DNA from: an uncultured Acetatifactor sp. | GTDB taxonomy: Bacteria > Bacillota > Clostridia > Lachnospirales > Lachnospiraceae | NCBI GenBank assembly: GCA_910580225.1 | Contig: CAJTXE010000021.1 | Span: 12,404 to 76,403, forward strand | Direction: 5' to 3' | DNA length: 64,000 nucleotides | In this document: positions 43,613 through 53,119 of the stretch, in pieces | Position numbering within the stretch: position 1 is the first letter of the stretch | How the letters are laid out: each line of letters opens with the position of its first letter | Notes under the pieces: generated by a model | Told to the model about the DNA's origin: nothing | The model's database searches: none | Seen by the model: only the letters and a program-made list of their open reading frames with translations | Position numbers and translations under genes: made by a program

Positions 43613-44628
43613 AAAATGAAAATATCATGGAAGTCAAAGGACTGCACAAGCGCTTCACATCCAAAGGCATTACGGTAAAGGCAGTAACGGATGTGAGCTT
43701 CAATGTAAAGCCCGGGGAGACCATCGGCATCGTGGGGGAATCCGGCTGCGGCAAGACCACTTTGGGACGCTGTATCGTCCGGGCCTACGACGCTTCCGAG
43801 GGGGAGGTCTTCTATCGCACCAAAGCCGGCGAAGTACTGGACTTCCTGAAGGCGGATAAAAACAAAATGAAGGAAATCCGAAAGGAAATCCAGATGATTT
43901 TCCAGGATCCCTACTCCTCCCTGGACCCCAGGATGACTGTCCTTGACATCATCAAGGAGCCTCTGAAGGCAAATTATCCCAAGATGCCCAAAGCGGAGAT
44001 GGACCAGAAGGCAAAGGCCATGGCGGAGAAGGTGGGCTTAAATCCCATGTACCTGATGCGCTATCCCCACGCTTTCTCCGGCGGACAGCGCCAGCGTATC
44101 GGCATTGCAAGGGCCCTGGTGATTGAACCCCAGATCATCGTCTGCGACGAGGCCGTGTCCGCCCTTGACGTATCCATCCAGGCCCAGGTCATCAATCTGC
44201 TCCGGGACCTGCAGAAGGAGCTGAAGCTGACCTATCTGTTTATCAGCCATGACCTGTCCGTGGTGGAGCACATTTCTGACAAAGTAGGCGTAATGTACCT
44301 GGGCCGCATGGTGGAATTCGCCCCGGCGGAGGATCTGTTTGAAAAACCCATGCATCCCTATACGGAAGCCCTGCTCTCCGCGGTACCTGTGGCGGACCCC
44401 GCCATCCGCATGGAGCGGATTCCCCTGAAAGGCGAAATCCCCAATCCCGCAAACCCGCCCAGTGGCTGTTACTTCCACGAACGGTGCCATTACTGCACGG
44501 ACAAGTGCAGGACCGAGGCCCCGGCTCTGGCCGAAATGCCGGACGGACGGCTCTGCGCCTGCCACCGGGCCAAGGAACTGGCCCTGCGGGGCTTTACCTA
44601 TGAGGAAGGCGCGAAGGTGCAGGGTTAA
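43609..44628 (+). CDS. ABC transporter ATP-binding protein, DppF/OppF type
   Basis: 339 residues; GGAGGACGGCAGGAA lies upstream. Walker A is [15 protein letters not shown], the signature is FSGGQRQRIGIARAL, Walker B is IIVCDEAVSALD, and the H-loop is FISHDLSVVEHI. The C-terminal extension again contains the Cys motif (GCYFHERCHYCTDKCRTEAP...CACH). It pairs with the previous ATPase as a heterodimer and is the last gene of the importer operon, followed by a strong terminator. Confidence 0.93.
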   Translation: MKNENIMEVKGLHKRFTSKGITVKAVTDVSFNVKPGETIGIVGESGCGKTTLGRCIVRAYDASEGEVFYRTKAGEVLDFLKADKNKMKEIRKEIQMIFQDPYSSLDPRMTVLDIIKEPLKANYPKMPKAEMDQKAKAMAEKVGLNPMYLMRYPHAFSGGQRQRIGIARALVIEPQIIVCDEAVSALDVSIQAQVINLLRDLQKELKLTYLFISHDLSVVEHISDKVGVMYLGRMVEFAPAEDLFEKPMHPYTEALLSAVPVADPAIRMERIPLKGEIPNPANPPSGCYFHERCHYCTDKCRTEAPALAEMPDGRLCACHRAKELALRGFTYEEGAKVQG

Positions 44629-44651
44629 CCTGTGTCCCTCAAAATCAGAAT

Positions 44652-44706
44652 CTCCCGCAGAACTCCTGGTTTTCACATCCGTTTTTTTCTGCGGGAGCCC
44701 TTTTTT
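44652..44706 (+). terminator. terminator of the ABC importer operon
   Basis: CTCCCGCAGAA (44652-44662) pairs with TTCTGCGGGAG (44687-44697), followed by CCC and six T. The loop is 24 bases. Confidence 0.85.
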
Positions 44707-44863
44707 ATTCTTTTCCCATGTAAGCCCGGAAAATGACCTTTTCTTTTTTTCCTTTTTTATGGTATAATATTCCGAAGATAACAGGGGCCCAATCACCGTA
44801 ATCGGCATTTTTTTGTAAAAAGGATGCCCTGGAAACTAGCCCTGGTCGGAAGGAAGAATACAT

Positions 44864-47155
44864 ATGGCGGGAATTAACATTCAAAAATCAAAAACAATCT
44901 GCAACTGCGAACAGCCTATGACAACATTGTATCTGATTACCCAGGGACGTGTGAAAGTTGACTGCCCCGGAGGTTCCTATCAAATCGGAATCGGCGATGT
45001 GGCCGGTATCTGCGAAATCTGCTCGGAAATCCATTATCTCGGCTACACTGCATTGGAGGACACCACTCTCATGCCCTACCCGCTCACCAGCATGGATGCC
45101 TTGGATAATCTGCTGCAGAAGCGCCCCAGCATTGCCAAACTGTTTATCCTGTCTCTGTTCCGGCAGTTCAATGCCATGATGGAACAAAGCTCCCTGTCTG
45201 AGGTAAACAGCGCTGGTCTCTACCGGAAGCTGCGGGCTGACTGCGATCTATATGCGGGTCTGTGCAGTCAGTATCATATACAGTCCCGCCTTCCGGCAGA
45301 AGTGGATGAGATTCAGGCCTGTCTTGAGGAGACCCCGGATGAATGGCTGAACAAATATTACTTTTCACTGCAGCGTGTGTATGGGGGGGATCATTCCGAC
45401 ATCCTGCTGCAGGAGCCAGGCCTGTCCCTGGGCGTGCTCAGAAAGGGTTCCCTGGATCTTTTCAAGACATACCGGGTACTGGATGCACAGTCCCAATATC
45501 GTTCCACGATACTGAACTGCTATTTTAGTCCCACAGGGGACGATATGTTCGATACCCTGACGAAACTCTACTACCGTCTCTGTCAGGCAGGACAGGACTC
45601 CGGCGGACTTTATGAGAGCATTGAGCAGATACTGCGCCTGCCCGAGCAATATGACCTCCCTGAAGAATCTCAGGCCCTCTCCCGCGTGACGGCCTTCCGG
45701 AAAAAGGCGGAAGTACTGGCCCACCCGGACATGACACAGGGTACAACGGACGGCTCTGATTCGGATATCCTCCGGCTGTTGGACGGCTCCCTGGAAACCA
45801 TTTTGGATTTTGCCGGACTGGACAAGGAAAAAGAGGTATCTTTCCGGGAACATGTAGTCCAGTTCAGAGCCATGGGTGATAAAAACTCCACAGACGATAT
45901 CTGCAGCCGCCTGCGCAGGACTCTGACAGATGAATTCTATGTCCTTTATTCAGAGGTATTTGAACGCTCTCTTTCCGTTCCTGACCTGCCTTTACCTGTC
46001 CGTATGTTCCTCTATTTCGGATATGTGGATGAGAAGCTTGCCGGGGCCGACAACTGTGTTGTTCTCTACCGGCTGGCCTGCTATATGAATACACCTGGAC
46101 AGGCGGGAGTCTACACCTTTTATGACTGGCTGATGGCCATCTACAATGGAGAGAAAAATCCCAGCCGCAGTGAACTGGATGAGGATTTTGACGACTTTAT
46201 CCATCAGCAGAAAAGAAAGGGAAACCTCTCTGCCGCCGAACTTGCAGCCCTGGAAAACAATTCGCTGGAAAAGGTCCGCTACGAGCTCCAGAATCTCTTC
46301 CCCAGTGCCAATAAAGTTACCTTTGGGCGGATCGCCGCCTATTGTCCCCTGTTTACGTCAGAAAATGTGCTGAAGGATCTGAACGCCTGCTTTATCACTC
46401 CTGATAGAATCAGCGGTGCCCTGAGTATGCTCAAGGGTATCGATTTCTCCGCCTTCCATCGGGAGACAATTGATTATGAGTCCTCACAGGCCATGAACCG
46501 GGAAGCCATTCATGTGGAATACCTGCCGGATATTATTCTCCTGCCCAATGCGGGGATCCGGGGCTCTCTGTGGCAGGAAATCGAGGGCCGGAAGCGAAAC
46601 AGCCCCAGCCGCATGGTTCTCCCTGTGTTTTACATGGAAGATCTGGACACTGCCATGGTGCGCATGACCGGCGAATTCCGTTGGGAAATGTGCAAACGTA
46701 TCCAAAGCGGTCGCTGGAATGACGTGACAGAGCCTTCCCTTACCAGCGAATACTTTGATTACATACAGTTCTACAAAAAGAACAGTGAATTGAGCAAGGA
46801 TGCAAAGGAAAAGCTGCAGAACAGCCTCACAAGGGCCAAAAACAGCTTCCGTGAAATGTTTGTACGAGATTATATTACCTGGATTCTCTACGAGGGAAGC
46901 GGCTCGGCCAGACTGAATAAAGTAGCGCGGAAGATTCTGTTTACCTATTGCCCTTTTCCCGCTTCCATGGATGCCACACTGGAGCAGAATCCCATGTTCT
47001 CCGAACTTTTGGGCCGCCAGAGAATCCTTACAGGGCAGCGCGTACACAAGCTTGAGATCCTGAAACAGAAATTACGCAACAGCAACACTGCCATTCCCGA
47101 CTGTCTGGAAAGGGAGCTTGCCTTTGCAGCAAGAAAACCGGAGAATGCTCTGTAA
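44864..47155 (+). CDS. large protein with a cyclic-nucleotide-binding-like N-terminal domain, function unknown
   Basis: 763 residues; GGAAGGAAGAATACAT precedes the start and TATAAT lies at 44763-44768. Residues 1-115 look like a CNB/Crp beta-roll (MTTLYLITQGRVKVDCPGGSYQIGIGDVAGI) followed by a long helix (IAKLFILSLFRQFNAMMEQ). The phosphate-binding GE(L/I)A...R-A cassette of true cAMP binders is not seen. The remaining 650 residues are soluble, mostly helical, and match nothing I know: no helix-turn-helix, kinase, cyclase or protease motif. Notable segments are FRAMGDKNSTDDICSRLRRT, VEYLPDIILLPNAGIRGSLW and EMFVRDYITWILYEGSGSAR. Single gene between two terminators. Confidence 0.75.
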   Translation: MAGINIQKSKTICNCEQPMTTLYLITQGRVKVDCPGGSYQIGIGDVAGICEICSEIHYLGYTALEDTTLMPYPLTSMDALDNLLQKRPSIAKLFILSLFRQFNAMMEQSSLSEVNSAGLYRKLRADCDLYAGLCSQYHIQSRLPAEVDEIQACLEETPDEWLNKYYFSLQRVYGGDHSDILLQEPGLSLGVLRKGSLDLFKTYRVLDAQSQYRSTILNCYFSPTGDDMFDTLTKLYYRLCQAGQDSGGLYESIEQILRLPEQYDLPEESQALSRVTAFRKKAEVLAHPDMTQGTTDGSDSDILRLLDGSLETILDFAGLDKEKEVSFREHVVQFRAMGDKNSTDDICSRLRRTLTDEFYVLYSEVFERSLSVPDLPLPVRMFLYFGYVDEKLAGADNCVVLYRLACYMNTPGQAGVYTFYDWLMAIYNGEKNPSRSELDEDFDDFIHQQKRKGNLSAAELAALENNSLEKVRYELQNLFPSANKVTFGRIAAYCPLFTSENVLKDLNACFITPDRISGALSMLKGIDFSAFHRETIDYESSQAMNREAIHVEYLPDIILLPNAGIRGSLWQEIEGRKRNSPSRMVLPVFYMEDLDTAMVRMTGEFRWEMCKRIQSGRWNDVTEPSLTSEYFDYIQFYKKNSELSKDAKEKLQNSLTRAKNSFREMFVRDYITWILYEGSGSARLNKVARKILFTYCPFPASMDATLEQNPMFSELLGRQRILTGQRVHKLEILKQKLRNSNTAIPDCLERELAFAARKPENAL

Positions 47156-47282
47156 GATTGTACCAGACATCGTCAATTTCCATGCATCCGGTCACTGCGT
47201 CATGCATGGGAATCCTGATCTTTCTCCCTGGCTGCAAGATGAAAGGCCGTCAGACAAGGGGTTCGAAAAACAGACAATAAAT

Positions 47283-47327
47283 ACGGACTGCCATTCCTGA
47301 TTTACACCACAGAAAACGGCAGTCCGT
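47283..47327. terminator. terminator between convergent genes
   Basis: ACGGACTGCC (47283-47292) and GGCAGTCCGT (47318-47327) form a 10-base stem, followed by CTATTTTATC. It lies between the CNB-like gene and the phosphofructokinase gene. Confidence 0.75.
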
Positions 47328-47352
47328 CTATTTTATCACGATAACACGAATT

Positions 47353-48597
47353 TTATTTCTTCTTCAGAACCAGATGCTGAGGCAGACCATTCACCATAAA
47401 CGGCTGGTAATCGCCCAGGATCAGAGGCTCCACATAGTTGATGAATTCATCGGTCACATAGTTGCCTTCCTTGTTCATCCAGGAACGGGGAACCAGTTTC
47501 TCGTTGTTGGCAATTCTGTGCACATCATAAATGCCCGCAGCACTCATGTAAGGATCATCTGCAACACGGTCGATAACCACCATCTTGCCGCTGTCTCCCT
47601 CATCCGCAGCCTTTACCGCTGCGCCGCCTACCATGAAGGCTTCGTCTACGTCCACACGAGAAGCCATGTGAGAAGCACTTCTCTGCAAGGTGGAAAACTC
47701 AATGCTTCGGGTCTTGCAGCCGGTCTCTGCCCGCAGGAAATTAGCCAGATAAGCCGCAGTTCCCTGGAGCTGCTTATGTCCGAATGCATCCACGTAATCT
47801 GCACCGCCGGACAGCTCACTAACATATCTGCCATCAGCCAGCTTAATACCCTCAGAAACCGCAATCACCACAGACTCTTTCTTCTTCAGCAACTCGGTGG
47901 CATGCTTCAGGAACTTGTCGATATCGAAAACAACCTCCGGAAGATAAATCAGATCAGGCCCTTCACACTCCTCTGTCCTGGCAAGGGCAGTTGCGCCTGT
48001 CAGCCATCCTGCATTCCGTCCCATGACCTCCAGGATAGTGATGGCCTCCTTGTCATTGTAGGTCAGCCCAAGCGCATCGCGGATGATCTCCTTGGTAGAA
48101 GCCGCGATATACTTTGCAGCACTGCCGAATCCAGGCGTATGGTCCGTCAGGGCCAGGTCATTGTCAATGGTTTTGGGCACGCCCAGGAATTTCTGTGTAT
48201 GTCCCTTGATAATCGCATAGTCGGACAGTTTCTTGATGGTATCCATGGAATCGTTTCCGCCGATATAAATAAAGGCTTCAATCTGCAGCTTGTCCAGGAT
48301 CTGGAAAATCTTCTCATAAATCTCGGAATTCTCATGAATCTCCGGCAGCTTGTAGCGGCAGGAACCCAGAAATGCAGAGGGTGTCCTCTTCAGCAGTTCA
48401 ATGTCCATATCGGAATGAATCTGAGTTGCCAGATCCACATACTGCTCATCCAGAAATCCCTGAATGCCGTGAAGCATTCCATATACCTTATGAAAGCCTC
48501 TCTCTTTGGCAGTCTTGTATACGCCTGCCAGGCTGGAATTGATTACGGCAGTGGGACCACCGGACTGTCCTACAATAATGTTACGTTTCTTTGCCAT
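47353..48597 (-). CDS. 6-phosphofructokinase, PPi-dependent type
   Basis: 414 residues from the ATG at 48597 (GGAGGAGCTAACA upstream). PfkA fold: NIIVGQSGGPTAVINSSLAG at the nucleotide site, YIGGNDSMDTIKKLSD near 105, PKTIDNDLALTDHTPGFGSA near 138 with the catalytic Asp, and EVMGRNAGWLTGATALA. The Asp in GGND and the Lys in PKTIDND are the residues associated with pyrophosphate rather than ATP use in this family. Inference: reversible PPi-fructose-6-phosphate phosphotransferase, common in anaerobic Clostridia. It has its own promoter at 48654-48682. Confidence 0.9.
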   Translation of the reverse strand: MAKKRNIIVGQSGGPTAVINSSLAGVYKTAKERGFHKVYGMLHGIQGFLDEQYVDLATQIHSDMDIELLKRTPSAFLGSCRYKLPEIHENSEIYEKIFQILDKLQIEAFIYIGGNDSMDTIKKLSDYAIIKGHTQKFLGVPKTIDNDLALTDHTPGFGSAAKYIAASTKEIIRDALGLTYNDKEAITILEVMGRNAGWLTGATALARTEECEGPDLIYLPEVVFDIDKFLKHATELLKKKESVVIAVSEGIKLADGRYVSELSGGADYVDAFGHKQLQGTAAYLANFLRAETGCKTRSIEFSTLQRSASHMASRVDVDEAFMVGGAAVKAADEGDSGKMVVIDRVADDPYMSAAGIYDVHRIANNEKLVPRSWMNKEGNYVTDEFINYVEPLILGDYQPFMVNGLPQHLVLKKK

Positions 48598-48653
48598 TGT
48601 TAGCTCCTCCAAATTATACTGATATATAGCCGATAAATTGTCCTATCTGCTAA

Positions 48654-48682
48654 ATCATACCAAATATAAGGTAAAATTACAA
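48654..48682 (-). promoter_or_regulatory. sigma-A promoter of the phosphofructokinase gene
   Basis: On the minus strand: TTGTAA (48682-48677), 17-base spacer, TATGAT (48659-48654). Leader of about 50 bases. Confidence 0.7.
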
Positions 48683-48778
48683 TATGTATTCTGATACTTT
48701 TCGCGCTTCTGCTTCAAATTTGTAAGAAATCCGTCCGTTTTTCATGCAGATCCCGTTATAAAACCGCTCTTCACCTCT

Positions 48779-48952
48779 CTATACAAACTGATTCCTTTCT
48801 TTATCATAATGGTATCCAATCTCCGCCAGTTTCTCTGCGATATCCTGTCTGTTCACATCCAGCTCGTCACAGAGCACTTCCAGGTTCCCGTAGAAATCCC
48901 GCAGCTTCATATTGACAAAACTCAACAGCATAGCCGGATCTTTCGGCAGCAT
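48779..48952 (-). CDS. DUF4250 small protein
   Basis: 57 residues from the ATG at 48952, which has GAAGGAGGTGGAATT upstream; an open frame continues further upstream but without a site. The protein starts MLPKDPAMLLSFVNMKLRDF and continues with YGNLEVLCDELDVNRQDIAE, matching DUF4250, a short helical family of Firmicutes. Residues 28-50 resemble a helix-turn-helix, so DNA binding is conceivable but not shown. It lies 95 bases downstream of the LCP gene on the same strand. Confidence 0.85.
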   Translation of the reverse strand: MLPKDPAMLLSFVNMKLRDFYGNLEVLCDELDVNRQDIAEKLAEIGYHYDKERNQFV

Positions 48953-49047
48953 AATTCCACCTCCTTCCGATCTTCCTTTCTTCCGAAACTGTTTCCGAAC
49001 TCCTGCTTCCTTCTCTGTTACAACACTGCCACGCAAGACCTTGCCTG

Positions 49048-50136
49048 TCATTGTTTCAGATACCGGGAGGTATCCTCTTTGATCTGCACTCCGCAATTTT
49101 TCACATTGTCCGTAACTGTATAATCCTCATCCCCGAACAGAAACTGATGCAGCCACACCACGTTGGATTCCAGATCCACAGGAATGACACAGCTTCCTTT
49201 TGCACCGATATTGCCTGTGGTACGCACCTCTTCCTGAGGAAATCCCGCTTCCTCCACGATGCTGTATCTCCCCATATCTGCCAGAAGTTCCAGCACGTCA
49301 CCGGAATCCAGGCTGGTATAGATATCGCTGATACAATCGTTGAACACCTGTGTCAGCGTCATCAGATCTGTGTCCTTCGCCTTTTCTTCTATCGCCTTCA
49401 ATACTTCCCGCTGTCTGGCTGTCCTCTTGTAGTCATTTCCGCCGCCATAACGAATCCGACAGTATGCAGTGGCCTGAAGACCGTCCAGCAGCTGATACCC
49501 GGTCTCCTTCACAGGTGTATACTCACACTTCAGTACTGCGGATATCCCGATCTGATAATTATTGATATGCTGCAGTTCTGTCTCATCCACATCAATATAA
49601 ATGCCGCCCAATCCGTCGATGACGCCCCGCAGTCCCTTATACCCCACAGCTACAAAATCCGTGATATCCATATCCAGGTTCAGGTTCAGCATTCTGACTG
49701 CCTGCTCCGCACCTCCGTTAAAGTATGCCTGATTGGCTTTCCAATACGCCCAGTGTTCGCCATCTTCCTCATTGCACAGGTTCAGATATGTATCCCGATA
49801 CACACTGACCAGCCGGATCTCCCCGGTATCCAGATTGACACTGGCAATCATAATGCTGTCGCTGTGGCTGCTTTTAAAAAGCTGGCTGTCTGTCTCCGCA
49901 TCCAGACCAAAGAGGGCAATATTGCGAAAGCCCCGCATGGTTCCGCCCTCCTCCTTCATCTGCCGGATCTCCTCATGGATCTCCAATACTTCCGGATCCA
50001 GCTCCACCATCCTGGGACCTTCGTTGGCTTCATTCATCACCAGATATAAAATAAACAGCATAATCAAAATAACCGCCACTTCGAAACCAAAAAGCATCAT
50101 TTTTGCTTTCCGCTTTGTACTTGTTTTTATTTCCAT
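49048..50136 (-). CDS. LytR-CpsA-Psr (LCP) family cell-wall glycopolymer ligase
   Basis: 362 residues; GGGAGATAATAGG precedes the start. One transmembrane anchor is at about 13-36 (MMLFGFEVAVILIMLFILYL). The extracellular LCP domain spans about 75-300: NIALFGLDAETDSQ, HSDSIMIASVNLDTGEIRLV, SVYRDTYLNL (conserved Arg and Asp residues for pyrophosphate/Mg), GLRGVIDGLGGIYIDVDETE, and GLQATAYCRIRYGGGNDYKRTARQREVL split over two conserved blocks. Known: transfers undecaprenyl-linked polymers onto peptidoglycan. TATAAT is about 120 bases upstream with a weak -35. Confidence 0.92.
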   Translation of the reverse strand: MEIKTSTKRKAKMMLFGFEVAVILIMLFILYLVMNEANEGPRMVELDPEVLEIHEEIRQMKEEGGTMRGFRNIALFGLDAETDSQLFKSSHSDSIMIASVNLDTGEIRLVSVYRDTYLNLCNEEDGEHWAYWKANQAYFNGGAEQAVRMLNLNLDMDITDFVAVGYKGLRGVIDGLGGIYIDVDETELQHINNYQIGISAVLKCEYTPVKETGYQLLDGLQATAYCRIRYGGGNDYKRTARQREVLKAIEEKAKDTDLMTLTQVFNDCISDIYTSLDSGDVLELLADMGRYSIVEEAGFPQEEVRTTGNIGAKGSCVIPVDLESNVVWLHQFLFGDEDYTVTDNVKNCGVQIKEDTSRYLKQ

Positions 50137-50360
50137 CCTATTATCTCCCCTGTATTCCGGTCCCGGCCTTTCATCCTGACAGACACCATTTCCGTTTTTC
50201 GATCTACCGTAATATTTCAGACGTTCGGCCGAAATAAAAATTACGTCCCCTCACGATATCTCATATTCGTTATTATATAGAAGAAATCTTAGGAATCCAT
50301 GGCGATATTTTTGTGTATTTCTTAATAAATTCTTAGAAAGTTATGATGCCTCCCAGGAGA

Positions 50361-52943
50361 TCAGGACTTCACCGAAGCCGTCAGCGTCCCCCCCGCGGCA
50401 TCAATCCGCACCGTGTCTCCTGAGGATACTCCGTCGGAAAGGATCAGCCTTGCAGTCAGCGTCTCCACATGCTTCTGAATAAAACGCTTCAGCGGACGGG
50501 CTCCGTAAACCGGATCATAGGCATTTTCCACAATAAATGCCTCGGCTGCTTCCGTCAGCTCCAGACTCAGATCCCTGTCCGAAAGCCTTCTGTTCAGATC
50601 GGCAATGATCAAATCCACAATACCGCCGATATTGTCTCTGGTAAGCGGTTTAAACAGGATCGTCTCGTCCAGTCGGTTCAGGAATTCCGGACGAAAATGA
50701 TTTCGAAGGTCATTCATCACCAGCTCCTCTGCCTCGGCTGCGATTTGTCCGTCCGACCGGATGCCTTCCAGCAGATAGCCTGCGCCGATATTGGAGGTCA
50801 TAATCAATATGGTATTCTTGAAATCTACCGTCCTGCCCTGGGAATCTGTGATCCGTCCGTCATCCAGCACCTGCAGCAATACATTAAACACATCCGGATG
50901 GGCCTTCTCGATCTCGTCAAACAATACCACACTGTAAGGTTTTCTCCTGACCGCTTCTGTCAGCTGGCCACCTTCTTCATAGCCCACATATCCGGGAGGC
51001 GCCCCGATGAGCCTGGACACGGAGTATTTCTCCATATATTCGCTCATATCAATGCGGACCATATTGTTCTCGTCATCAAAAAGCGAGGCAGCCAGAGACT
51101 TTGCCAGCTCTGTCTTGCCCACACCGGTGGGCCCCAGAAACAGGAATGAGCCGATGGGCTTGGTAGGATCCTTGATCCCTGCCTTGGAACGGATAATGGC
51201 CTCCGTCACCTTGGTGACTCCCTCATCCTGGCCGATGACTCTCCTGTGGAGCTCCTGGTCCAGGTGCAGGGTCTTGTTCCTCTCGCTTTCCGTCAGTTTA
51301 GCCACCGGAATTCCTGTCCAGCGGGAAATGATCCTGGCAATCTCCTCATCGGATACCTTCTCGTGGACCAGAGACAGGTCTGTGGCTCCGCTCTGCTCTG
51401 CCTGCTCCAGCTGCTTTTTCAGAGCAGGCAGGGTACCATAGCTTAATTCCGCCGCTTTCTCCAGATTTCCCTCCATCTGGGCCACCTGAATCTCACTGTT
51501 CACTCCATCAATCTGTTCTCGTAATTTCGACAATTTATCTACGGAAGCTTTCTCGTTGTCCCATTGGGCTTTCCTGGAGGCAAAGCATTCCTTCTCCTCG
51601 GCCAGTTCCTTCTGCAGATTGGCAAGACGCTCCTGACTCAGCTTGTCGTCCTCCTTCTTCAGGGCCGCCTCCTCGATCTCCATCTGCATGATCCTGCGCT
51701 GCAGTTCATCCAGTTCCGTGGGCATGCTGTCCAGCTCAGTCTTGATCAGGGCACAGGCTTCATCCACCAGGTCTATGGCCTTGTCCGGCAGAAAACGATC
51801 CGAAATATACCGGTTGGAAAGCACAGCTGCACTGACCAGGGCATTGTCCATGATCTTCACGCCGTGATAGACCTCATAGCGCTCCTTAATACCCCGCAGA
51901 ATGGAAATGGTGTCTTCCACCGTGGGCTCCTCCACCATCACCGGCTGAAACCTTCTCTCCAGCGCCGCATCCTTCTCGATATACTGCCGATACTCGTCCA
52001 GGGTAGTAGCACCGATACAGTGAAGCTCTCCCCTGGCCAGCATGGGTTTCAGCATATTGCCTGCATCCAGAGCCCCGTCGGTCTTGCCGGCCCCCACTAT
52101 GGTATGCAGCTCATCAATGAAGAGAATGATCTGACCGTCACTGCTCTTCACATCCTCCAGCACGGCTTTGAGACGTTCCTCAAATTCTCCCCGGTATTTC
52201 GCCCCCGCCACCAGGGCTCCCATATCCAGAGCGAAGATCTTCTTATCCTTTAATCCCTGAGGCACATCTCCCCTGACAATCCGCTGGGCCAGCCCCTCTA
52301 CCACCGCAGTCTTGCCCACGCCGGGTTCACCGATGAGCACGGGATTGTTCTTGGTCTTCCGGGAGAGAATCCGGATCACATTGCGGATCTCCGTGTCTCT
52401 GCCGATGACCGGATCCAGCTTCTGGTTCCTGGCCTTCTCCACCAGCTCCTGACCATACTTCTCCAGGGTATCATAGGTGGCTTCCGGATTGTCACTGGTA
52501 ACCCGCTGGTTGCCCCGCACCGTGGACAGGGCCTGCAGAAACCGCTCTCTGGTAATGCCGTACTCCTTCCAAATCTGTGCAATTTCCCGGTTGGGATTCT
52601 TCACCATGGCAAGGAACAGATGTTCAACGGATACATACTCATCCCCCAGCTGTTTCGCCTCGTCCTCGGCGCTGATTAGAACCTTGTTCAAATCCGGTCC
52701 CACATAGACCTTCCCTCCCTGAACCTTGGTGCGTTTGGCCAGAGCCTGCTCTGCACGCTGCACGAAATGTTCCTTCTGAATCTCCATCTTTTCGATTAAT
52801 CTCAGAATCAGACTGTCCTCCACGGTAAGCAGGCTGTAGAGAAGATGCTCCTGCTCGATCTCCTGGTTGCCGTATTCATAGGCCAGCTTCTCACTGCCTT
52901 CCACAGCCTGCATGGACTTCTGTGTAAATTTCTGTATGTTCAT
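50361..52943 (-). CDS. clpB: ATP-dependent disaggregase ClpB
   Basis: 860 residues, full length. The N domain spans 1-150. The first AAA+ module has Walker [16 protein letters not shown] and Walker [15 protein letters not shown]. The long coiled-coil middle domain (about 400-520, [20 protein letters not shown]) separates ClpB from ClpA/ClpC. The second AAA+ has Walker [20 protein letters not shown] and sensor regions through [16 protein letters not shown]. Known: works with DnaK to rescue aggregated proteins. The start at 52943 has AAGGAGGTATCCC upstream. I see no CIRCE or CtsR operator; the leader contains a hairpin at 52975-53000. Confidence 0.97.
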   Translation of the reverse strand: MNIQKFTQKSMQAVEGSEKLAYEYGNQEIEQEHLLYSLLTVEDSLILRLIEKMEIQKEHFVQRAEQALAKRTKVQGGKVYVGPDLNKVLISAEDEAKQLGDEYVSVEHLFLAMVKNPNREIAQIWKEYGITRERFLQALSTVRGNQRVTSDNPEATYDTLEKYGQELVEKARNQKLDPVIGRDTEIRNVIRILSRKTKNNPVLIGEPGVGKTAVVEGLAQRIVRGDVPQGLKDKKIFALDMGALVAGAKYRGEFEERLKAVLEDVKSSDGQIILFIDELHTIVGAGKTDGALDAGNMLKPMLARGELHCIGATTLDEYRQYIEKDAALERRFQPVMVEEPTVEDTISILRGIKERYEVYHGVKIMDNALVSAAVLSNRYISDRFLPDKAIDLVDEACALIKTELDSMPTELDELQRRIMQMEIEEAALKKEDDKLSQERLANLQKELAEEKECFASRKAQWDNEKASVDKLSKLREQIDGVNSEIQVAQMEGNLEKAAELSYGTLPALKKQLEQAEQSGATDLSLVHEKVSDEEIARIISRWTGIPVAKLTESERNKTLHLDQELHRRVIGQDEGVTKVTEAIIRSKAGIKDPTKPIGSFLFLGPTGVGKTELAKSLAASLFDDENNMVRIDMSEYMEKYSVSRLIGAPPGYVGYEEGGQLTEAVRRKPYSVVLFDEIEKAHPDVFNVLLQVLDDGRITDSQGRTVDFKNTILIMTSNIGAGYLLEGIRSDGQIAAEAEELVMNDLRNHFRPEFLNRLDETILFKPLTRDNIGGIVDLIIADLNRRLSDRDLSLELTEAAEAFIVENAYDPVYGARPLKRFIQKHVETLTARLILSDGVSSGDTVRIDAAGGTLTASVKS

Positions 52944-52974
52944 GGGATACCTCCTTGTGTTTTCTGTAAGAACT

Positions 52975-53000
52975 GGAACCGCACATTTCTATGCGGTTCC
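52975..53000 (-). promoter_or_regulatory. leader hairpin upstream of clpB
   Basis: GGAACCGCA and TGCGGTTCC form a perfect 9-base stem with an 8-base loop, about 30 bases upstream of the clpB start. A likely promoter (TTGCTT...TATATT, 16-base spacer) lies just upstream at about 53020-53045. No T run follows, so it is not a simple terminator; RNA stability or regulation is possible. Confidence 0.5.
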
Positions 53001-53119
53001 TTTGTCTGTTCTATAATAAATATAACACTTCTTTCGGAGAAAGCAATAAAATTTGTATAAACTTTTTATCAAAGATAATAAACTGAAACTGTTCACAGTT
53101 TGTCTTTGACACCCGGCGT

